A DNA stretch of 64,000 bases from positions 251,684 through 315,683 of the forward strand of contig CAJJDN010000026.1 of NCBI GenBank assembly GCA_905182985.1. The letters run 5' to 3'. The stretch is from Paramecium sonneborni. Lineage: Eukaryota; Ciliophora; Oligohymenophorea; Peniculida; Parameciidae. This document shows, one piece after another, positions 55,939 through 64,000 of this stretch; positions within the stretch are counted from its first letter, which is position 1, and the number at the start of each line of letters is the position of its first letter. The notes beneath the pieces are model-generated. The model was not told the DNA's origin, ran no database searches, and saw only the letters and a program-made list of their open reading frames with translations. The position numbers and the translations under genes were made by a program.

Positions 55939-56828
55939 TCATTTTTTTTCATACTTTTAATCTAAGCTCAATTTTATGTTAGGTTTCTATGGTTAAAGAT
56001 GAGGAGGAAGATTAAAAGCATAATTTTATGGATTTTATAAATTTGGATTTATTTAATAATAGGGATTACCTTCTAAATTATTTTATTAATTATTTCTATT
56101 ATTATTATCATTTTGATTATTATTCAATATCTGTGATTGTGATTAAGGTGGATAATTCAATTGATTATTAAATTAAAAGTTCGGAGAGATTTAATTTTAA
56201 GGAGGATTTTAATCTTCAATTTAAAATTAATGTCCAGCGAAATTTATTTGATTTTAACTAAATCCATATTTTTGAGCAAATTTCTTAACATATTCATTAA
56301 TTTCAGAACTTGATGGAATTGGTGTTTTATGCAAATTCATAATTTCTGGACTTACTTTTTTTAAATCATTTGGATCTAATTTGAAATAGAATTAAAAATA
56401 GTTATTAAATTATTGAGCTCTATCAAAGTTTAATTTTTATGAAGCATAAATAATACTTTCTATATAGACTATTAAATGTTAGACCGATTAGGTTTGACCC
56501 TGAGATCTAACAATAACATGAGTTTGATCTAATAATATTTAACTATGAAGAATTATAAAATCCATAGTTTCTAAGTATTTAAGTTTTTAACACAATTTAG
56601 AAAATAATTAATATTCTAAATCCTTATCCCTTTATGTATTGTGCAGCATTTATTATAATTGAAGTTCCCATTAAAGACCTTCATTTGCTTATTTTTCCTT
56701 GTTGAGGTTTGCATATTTTTAAAGCTAGAATAAAATATGATTTTTACTTGATCTATCATAATCCTGAGATTTGGTTCTGTCATATAAGGTTGTAGAGTTT
56801 TATTTGTTTTTTCTTAAGAGCATCCCAT
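55939..56828 (-). CDS. Probable IST1 (ESCRT-III-associated Vps4 regulator) with MGCS start
   Basis: 288 residues after a 23-nt intron at 56725-56747; in frame. The N-terminus MGCSQEKTNK has Gly2-Cys3, suggesting lipid modification. A helical IST1-type domain follows: NTQRDKDLEYQLF, LETMDFIILHSQILLDQ, YIESIIYASQKL, then the conserved end MNLHKTPIPSSSEINEYVKK with FAQKYGF. That last segment closely parallels the IST1 signature of a Pro-Ser turn, a Tyr-containing helix and IAxxY. The tail is rich in Gln, Asn and Pro, as in other IST1 proteins that bind partners through disordered tails. IST1 modulates Vps4 in membrane scission, endosomal sorting and abscission. Confidence 0.72.
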
Positions 56829-56985
56829 AATTTTAATTAAATTTGATTAAAATAAAAAATTTGACAATTATCCTTTGAATATTTTTTAATTAAAACAGTA
56901 TATTTACCACAATATTAAAATGTATGATAGTATATAAGTTTTAGGAAGTTCTTGAGTGACAAAGAAAAGTAAATATTCGTTAAAT
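56829..56985. promoter_or_regulatory. Divergent promoter region between IST1-like and ADA2
   Basis: 157 bp of AT-rich sequence between start codons at 56828 (minus) and 56986 (plus). It must contain both promoters. Confidence 0.4.
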
Positions 56986-58441
56986 ATGTAGCGGAAAAAA
57001 GAAGACTAAGAAAAATCAGAACTAAAAGATGGAGTAAGAGGGGAATCGAGAAGAAATAATTTATCATGTATTTATTTTATATTTAAAGATTAGAATCTAT
57101 ATTTTCCATATAATAAAGTACATTGTGATAACTGTGAAAAAGATATTACAAAATAAGCACGAATTCTATGCAACGACTGTCCAAATGCAATAGATATTTG
57201 CATGAATTGTTTTTTAAACTTACAAGAATTTGGTATAATTGTTTATAATATTGCAGAATCTCACTTAATTAGTCATTCTTACTCAATAATAAATAAATTA
57301 AATTTTCCTATATTTGTGGAAGATTGGACAGCAGAAGAAGAATTATTGTTATTGGAAGGATTAGAAAAGAAAGGATTTGGTAATTGGCAAGATATTGCTG
57401 AAATGCTTGGAGGTGAAAAAGCATAAGAAGAAATTGCACAACATTATGATGATATAATTTTAAGTGGGAAATTTAGAAATGTTAATATAATTTTTTATAT
57501 ATTTATAGATGCCACTTTTATCAAAAAGAAATTAAGACACACTTGAATTAATTAAACCAAAAAGAGCATAAACTGCACCTAAAAAATTAAAGGAAGAATA
57601 AAATATAACTAAAACAGGTCGTTTAACACCTAATATATCTTCATAAAGTGGTTAAGAAATAGTAGGATTTATGCCTAAAAGAGGAGATTTTGATATAGAA
57701 TTTGATAATGATGCAGAATTATTATTAGCGGAAATGGAATTTAATGATGATGATAAACCTTATGAAATAGAAATGAAATTAAAAGTTCTTGATATTTATA
57801 ATATAAGATTAGATGAAAGAATTAAAAGAAAAAAGTTTGTTATTGAAAGAGATTTATTAAATTTAAAAAAACAAAATATTTAAGATAAATCAAGATCTAA
57901 GGAAGAAAAAGAATTACATAATCTAATGAAACCATTTGCAAGATTTAATAAACCAGAAGATCATGAAAGATTAGTTTAAAATCTAATAAAAGAAAAATAA
58001 CTTAGAGCTAAAATTGAAGAATTAAGATATTATAGAAAATTAGGAATGAAAACATTTGAAGAAGTTGAAGAATATTTAGCAGATAAAAGAAAAAGAGATG
58101 AATAATATTAAAGAAGATAAAAATAAAATGATTCATTTGTTTATGATTCATAAAAATAAAGATTTATGTAAAGGAGAACAAGATTTATACCTTTAATGGA
58201 AGGAAGAGATAAACATAAATCTGGACCTTCATTTTGTGAAGAAGAATATCAATTATGTCAAAAATTAGGATTAACTGAATAAGAATATTTAATATTAAAA
58301 GAAGTACTTGTAAGAGAATCAGTAAAAAATGGAATCATTAAGAAAGATTAAACACTATAAAACTTTAAATTAGACAAAGAACGTGTAACAGGAGTTTTTG
58401 ATTACTTGGTTGTCAAAGGTTTAATTCATGAAAAGGAATGA
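56986..58441 (+). CDS. ADA2: Transcriptional adaptor ADA2 (SAGA/ADA-type histone acetyltransferase complex)
   Basis: 460 residues after three introns (57068-57088, 57233-57256, 57481-57508); exact frame. Domains in order: ZZ zinc finger ([31 protein letters not shown]); SANT domain ([39 protein letters not shown]); a linker with [12 protein letters not shown] and [17 protein letters not shown]; a central Lys/Arg helix region ([28 protein letters not shown]); and a C-terminal SWIRM domain ([34 protein letters not shown]). ADA2 binds and activates the GCN5 acetyltransferase. Length is like that of other ADA2 proteins. It lies 94 bp before the first channel gene. Confidence 0.95.
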
Positions 58442-58535
58442 ATTATAAATAAATTAAAAATATTATATTCAAAAAAGTGATGGATTTAATCTAAGGCTTT
58501 TGTTACAAATAATTTATTAATATTATATACAATAA

Positions 58536-61325
58536 ATGCATAGTCTTAATAGTGTACATTTAGATAATATCAATACAGTCGGCTAATAAGATACATCTAT
58601 ATGCAAAAATATTCCGGTAAATAATGAATGCGACTCTTCATCAATTATCTTACTCAAGAAAATAGAAGCTCCTAGTCCTGACATTCCTAGTTTTAATTAG
58701 GTTATTTTCAAACCATTTTAAAAATTAATTATCTACTATCATATTGGATTTTTTATTCGAAAACTATTGAAGTATATTAAACCAGATCAAATATTTAAAC
58801 CTAAACATTACTATTTAATCAATGATAAAAGTGCAGGCAACATTAAAGATTTTATAAGTTATGCTGGTAAATCAAAATCAACTGTAATGCAATATCCAGG
58901 TCTTGATGAAGTTGATTTCTTTGTGAGATTGAGATATCGATATAGACAAGGCCTAATAAATTGTCAATAAAAAATCTTATACTTATTTGAACAAATTCCA
59001 TTGATAGACCCATCATTTAAAATCAAAATCATTTGGGATCTTCTACTTAATATATTCAGAATTTATCTCATGTACATTATTCCTATCATTATCACTTTTG
59101 AGTAACTAATTGAAGATTATGATAATATTATTATAATATCATAAATTGTGTTTATTATAGATTTACTTTTGAGGAATATTACTATTTATTATGATTAAGG
59201 TTTACCTGTTGTTGATCGCTATTAGATTGTTAAAAATTAGTATCATATTACTAATCTTATAGAATTAATGGAGATTTGCTTACTCTTTGCTATGGCATAT
59301 TTTAAATTTGAATTTAATCATTAATTTATATTATTTGATGGCTGGCCTAAATTATGGATGTTATTATATTTTATTCAGTTAAAAAATCTTTTAAATTTTA
59401 TAGGATCGTGGTAGCAATCCTTTTTAATGGGTTAATTAGCATCATCATTAATTGAATTATTTAAATTAATAGGTTTGCTACTAATTATTTAACATATATT
59501 TAGTTGTATATGGTTGATAATTGGAAAATATAATCTTATTCTTGGAAATTCTAATTGGATTTCATATTTCAACTTAGATAATATATCATGGATAGATTTA
59601 TATATTGAGTCTATGTATTACACTAGTGTAACAATGTACACAGTAGGATATGGCGATTTACACCCAATAAGTATTTGTTTATTTATTTATATCAGATATC
59701 TCTGAAAAAATGTTTGCTGTTTTATTTGTATTTGTTTGTACATTTCAACTTTCTTTTAGTTTGAATACGATTGGGGAAATTTTAACTAGAATGAAAAATA
59801 ACAATGATATAATTAATAAAAAGCTAATCTTTATTAATTAATATATGCATAATAAAAAAATAAGTCATTAATTACAATTTCAGGTAAGGGAGTATTTAAA
59901 TTATTATTGGTATCAAGAGTAAACATAATAAACAAAAGAATAGACTGATATTTTAAGTTAATTATCTGAAGATCTTAGAAAGTAAATAGCAGTTGAATCA
60001 AATAGTATTGTGCTTAAAAATTGTGAATTTTTTTATAAAAATTTCTCAACAGAATTTCTAAGTGAGCTTTTGAAACAACTTTAATTTCAATCTTATTAAC
60101 CCTCATCTACAATAAATATATTTAATGATGATGATCATTTCATGCATATAATTGAATCTGGTTAGGTTGATGTTTATGATAAATCATTTGATAAAAAAGT
60201 ATTAATAGGTTGTTTTAAATCAAACGAATTTTTTGGATTAAATGAATTTGTTAATAATTAGAAAAACTTCAAATATGAATACAAAAGTTCAGGATTTGTG
60301 AGTACTCTAGTAGTACCTAGATCTAAGTTCTAAGCAATATTATAAAAGTATCAATCTGATTTCGAAATTTTTTGGAATCTGAAAATCAATAATTATTCTG
60401 AATTAAAATGTGCTGTTTGTGAATCTAAAAGACATCCGCCTGATTTTTGTAAATAAGTGCATTTTATTCCAGACAGAGAAAAAGTAATTAAATAATTTAA
60501 TTTTTATTAAAATTAAGAAAGATAAAAGTTTAGAAGAAATTCAATAAGAATTAAACAATTATATCATGCATCTACTGATTAAGAAATTATAAAAGAAGCT
60601 GCTTAAATGGTTAAAGTAAAAAATGATAGCATGTTTTTTTAAAAATATTAAATTATTGAAGATGAAACCACACAATATGAAAGTTAAGGTAATATAATTA
60701 TATAAAAATTATAGAATACATAAACAAAAAAAAAGATATTGATTCAGTAGGAATTTTAATAAAAGATCTAGAGAGTCGATCTTATCTCGATATTAATCAT
60801 AAATCTCAACAAAAATCTGAAAAAGAAATTTTGGATTTAAAAATTCACTTTTCATTGGAACTGCAAACTTTAAAGTCATTAAAAGATAAATTGCATCACA
60901 AAGATTTATATACAGATAAGGATATTTAATAGATTGAATATCTGATTAGGATTTTAGAACTTAAATTAAACTTAGAAGATACAATAGATCTTGATTAATC
61001 ATAGGAATATTAGATTTATAATTAAAAAGCGAATATAAACATAATTTTAAAGAAATTAATTCATCCAGTCAGATATATAATAACTTAAACATCAAAAAGC
61101 TTAGATTAATTTTCATTGATTAGTGGTAATGTTTGGCTCAAATATATGTTTTATCCTTATGATTTTATAAATTAATATAGATATAATGTTAATAGATTAG
61201 GTTTACCTAGAAAATCAATGGTTGTGAGGTAATAAGAACGTCGTCTATCCTCTGCTTTATTGAGGAAAAAATAATAAAACATACGATCAATAAAAAGATC
61301 CATACAAGTGCATCCAATAAAATGA
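58536..61325 (+). CDS. Cyclic-nucleotide-binding-domain K+ channel, copy 1
   Basis: 912 residues with two introns (25 and 26 nt), exact frame. The N-terminal cytosolic part is about 150 residues. Membrane segments follow, beginning LNIFRIYLMYIIPIIITFE; the S5-S6 pore has YYTSVTMYTVGYGDLHPI, a potassium selectivity filter. S6 continues FAVLFVFVCTFQLSFSLNTIG, then a C-linker (ILTRMKNNNDIINKK) and a cyclic-nucleotide-binding fold (DDHFMHIIESGQVDVYD, LIGCFKSNEFFGLNEF). After it comes CAVCESKRHPPDFCKQVHF, with zinc-knuckle spacing. A coiled-coil-like charged tail ends IQVHPIK. Ciliates have many such channels that control ciliary beating and resting potential. A second copy follows after 136 bp. 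Confidence 0.92.
60409..60464 (+). other. CCHC zinc-knuckle-like motif after the CNBD, channel copy 1
   Basis: CAVCESKRHPPDFCKQVHF: C-x2-C-x4-H-x4-C, followed by x3-H-F. The same spacing occurs in copy 2. Confidence 0.7.
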
Positions 61326-61461
61326 ATTTATATAATCATAATCATGAAAATACTAAAAAATAAATAAGTTTATTCTCCAACAAGTCATATTCAATTAATA
61401 ATAATGAAAATATCTAATTATTTATATTATTTTAAATTAATTTGATTATATTATCATACAT

Positions 61462-64000
61462 ATGAAACAGCAACCAAAAAATTTTGAACTTTCAAATGAT
61501 TAAGAAAAGTAGTAATAAATTGATCTTGAGGAGCCTTATTAAAAATCTGGCAATGAATTATTCTCTCAGGAAACTCTGATGAGGAAAAGAGAAAAATTAT
61601 CTCCGATAATTGAATCAAATTCAGGACATTAAGAATAATTAATTTTGTAATCTAATACACCTCAATAACTTATAACTCCTAAAAATGAGACAGAAAAATT
61701 ATAGACATTTGGGCAAGTTGAGTTAATAAAATAATCAAAATCTTTTAGAAAACTTATTGTTTATTTTCATTAAAAAGATTTTATCAAAGTGCTTTTAATG
61801 CCATTCAAATTAACATCTAGCTTTAAATAACGACACTTTAATTTAATCAATGATTTAAGTGCTTCCTACAAAAATTATAATGGAAGAAGTAATGATACAT
61901 AGAAGAAATTGATTCATCAATATATCTCACTAATCGATATTAGAATTTAATTGAGATTAAAATTTAGAATTATTAAAACAAAATGTAAATAATATCTAAC
62001 CTATATACATAATCAAATACCTTTAATTGAACCAATGAGCAACACATAGTTTTTTTGGGATTTGATTTGTTTTACTATAAGAATTTATCTAATTATTGTT
62101 ATTCCTGTAATTATGGCATTCCATGGTTAAAGTTTTATAACCTAATAGTTAGGACCATTATTACTTTTTTCAATAATATTGATTTTCGATATTATTACTA
62201 GAGCTTTTACAATCACATACGATTAAGGATTACCTATAAGAGATAGGTACTTATTATTTAAAAAATAATTAAATTTTTCAACAGTCCTCGAACTGTTTAG
62301 TTTTATTTATACAATAGTAATAACTTTATCTGAAGATGATCCTATAGATAAATACATTCTAAAAGAAGGATGGCCAAAAATTTTATTGAGTTTGTTGTAC
62401 ATTTAAGTTTTCAATATATTGAAATTTATTGATGTTTCATAATATTCTCTAAAATTAAGCCGCATGTCAACCTCAATTGTAGATTTAATAAAATTAATTG
62501 CTTTAATTTTACTTGTCTAGCATATATTTAGTTGTGTTTGGCTTATATTTGGGGCATATTCAGTTGTAAATTAAGAAAATTCTTGGTTAAATCCTTATTA
62601 ACATGATGATTGGTCACTTTAATTTCTGTAATCATTTTACTTTATTTGTGTAACAACTTTCACTGTTGGTTATGGAGATTTAACACCAAAAAGTAAAGAT
62701 ATTTTAATTATTTAAAGATCCTTCTGAATAGATATTTACTATAATCTATATGTTTTTCTGTATGCTTTTATTTTCTTACACAGTTAATACAATTGGAACC
62801 ATTTTAACTCAAATTAAAGAAAGTAGTGATAAAATTAAATCTAAATTAACAGCAATAAACCTATATATGCACAATAAATCTATTAGTCCTGCTTTATAAT
62901 TCAAGTAATTTAAATATTATTTTAATTTTAAGGGTTAGAGAATAGTTATATTTCTACTTAAAATAAGAAATAATCTAATAAGTTAATGAGCAATCTGAGA
63001 TCATATAATTACTTCCTTAAGATTTATAACATAGTCTTAAAATTGAAGCTGCAAAATCTATAATCAATAAATGCTCATTTTTTAAAGATAATTTTTCTAA
63101 TGAGATTTTAAATTAATTGTTGGAGGAAGTTAATTTTCATATGTATCAACCAGGAGCAATTATTCATTCAAAAGATGAATTCTATATTCATATTATTGAA
63201 TAAGGATAAGTAGATGTTATGTATAAAAAGGTATAAAACTTAATTTAATTCTAGAAAATAATACAAACTTTGGAAAAGTATGATTATTTTGGTTTAGAAG
63301 AATTTATAAATTAATAGGCTAATCCAAATATTACTTTTAAAAGTACTTCTTTTACAAGTGTGCTTTCAATTCCTCATTCTTATTTTCATAAGATTTTATC
63401 ATAAAATGACCTTGAAAACTAAAAATTTCATAATCTTTTAACTTAATCTCCTTCTATTTCTAATTTCTGTTTTATTTGTAAAACTAAATCTCATGAAACT
63501 CAAATGTGTACATTGGTTCATTTTGTACCAAATAGGGAAGTTATTATTAAAAAGTATCTCTACAGAAGGAAATAAAAAAAAAGATTGTCCTAAGATAGAA
63601 AATTAAGAATGATCTTCTTAAATTAAATAGATGAAAAAACTGAAGAAAGTAAATTATAATAAATAAAGTTTTTAAATGCAAAGAAACATTAAAAAATGGT
63701 TATGGATTCTGTGATAAAATTTAAAAATGACAATGAATTTTATTTAGAATCATTATTTCCTAATATAGAATAGCCTCTTAGTATTGAAAGCTAAAGTGAA
63801 TCTGAAAATGAAAATTAAGATGAATTGAAAGATTAAAGCATTTCAGAATAAAATATAAAATTTAAAGGAGAAAGCAAATAAGTACCTAATCTTTTATCGA
63901 AAAATTTAATTTAATTTTAAGTGCTCCAAAAGTTAAAAAAGAAAAGATTAATTAATCAAAACTAATAATAATAATAACTATCACCACCATTGATGACATC
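61462..64000 (+). CDS. Cyclic-nucleotide-binding-domain K+ channel, copy 2 (runs off the window)
   Basis: Starts MKQQPKNFELSND at 61462 and is still open at 64000. It has the same layout as copy 1: S1 (ICFTIRIYLIIVIPVIMAF), a pore with FTVGYGDLTPK, S6 (IYMFFCMLLFSYTVNTIG), a C-linker, and a cyclic-nucleotide fold (YQPGAIIHSKDEFYIHII). Then comes CFICKTKSHETQMCTLVHF, followed by VPNREVIIKKYLYRRK. Introns include one directly after the pore (about 25 nt, ending AAG) and others near 62900 and 63230. A Glu/Ser-rich tail follows. It is a tandem paralogue of copy 1, with clear divergence in the N-terminal cytosolic part. Confidence 0.88.
63468..63524 (+). other. CCHC zinc-knuckle-like motif after the CNBD, channel copy 2
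   Basis: CFICKTKSHETQMCTLVHF: C-x2-C-x4-H-x4-C then x3-H-F, the same spacing as in copy 1 although most other residues differ. Confidence 0.7.

Noticed and set aside
57671..57883. Separate small gene starting [11 protein letters not shown]
   Set aside because: It is the middle of ADA2 once TAA and TAG are read as Gln.

Overview
This window is ciliate macronuclear-type DNA, most like an oligohymenophorean of the Paramecium group. It is very AT-rich and gene-dense. Almost every gene reads through many TAA and TAG codons at positions where glutamine fits, and each ends at TGA. Introns are tiny (about 20-35 nt, GT...AG) and usually needed to keep frame. Many introns end in AAG or CAG as well as TAG, so I do not assign a species. 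Exon joins below were checked by reading frame, and by exact divisibility of the spliced length where an amino-acid length is given.

Layout. 1-7.7 kb (all minus strand): a partial unknown gene, a Gln/Pro-rich protein with a weak IST1-like domain, a multi-PHD chromatin protein and a small unknown. 7.8-20.4 kb: a PhoD-like phosphatase (+), then on the minus strand a coiled-coil protein, a small candidate ciliary protein, a protein kinase, a RING membrane protein, a poorly resolved gene and a single-pass membrane protein. 20.6-27.6 kb (+): the spliceosomal helicase Prp16 and a small basic protein, both disturbed by assembly joins. 28-37.7 kb (+): NEK kinase, IQ/coiled-coil protein, aspartyl protease, CYB5D1 and an ankyrin protein. 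37.8-46.3 kb (mostly minus): an IBR/RING-like protein, a dual-family immunophilin (FKBP-TPR-cyclophilin), a small unknown (+), a mitochondrial RAP-domain protein and a calcium-dependent protein kinase. 46.4-64 kb: a G-beta-like WD40 protein, a giant cysteine-rich membrane protein, a probable IST1 (minus), ADA2, and two tandem cyclic-nucleotide-domain K+ channels; the second runs off the window.

Three segments occur twice next to each other, each pair separated by N (17487-18663/18665-19841; 21930-22930/23673-24673; 24564-26013/26016-27465). They look like unmerged contig overlaps rather than biological duplications. Collapsing them and the 742-N gap would leave roughly 59.6 kb and one intact copy of each affected gene.

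The most interesting observations are: a C-x2-C-x4-H-x4-C zinc-knuckle-spaced motif after the cyclic-nucleotide domain, identical in spacing in both tandem K+ channels; the three-part FKBP-TPR-cyclophilin gene, in which keeping one intron would give an FKBP-only protein; an aspartyl protease whose membrane anchor depends on removing one 25-nt intron; and a possible ATGA overlap between the kinase stop and the next gene's start. Several genes are ciliary or signalling genes (CYB5D1, NEK, CDPK, CNBD channels), as expected for a ciliate. No CRISPR array, mobile element, telomere, tRNA or rRNA was recognised.
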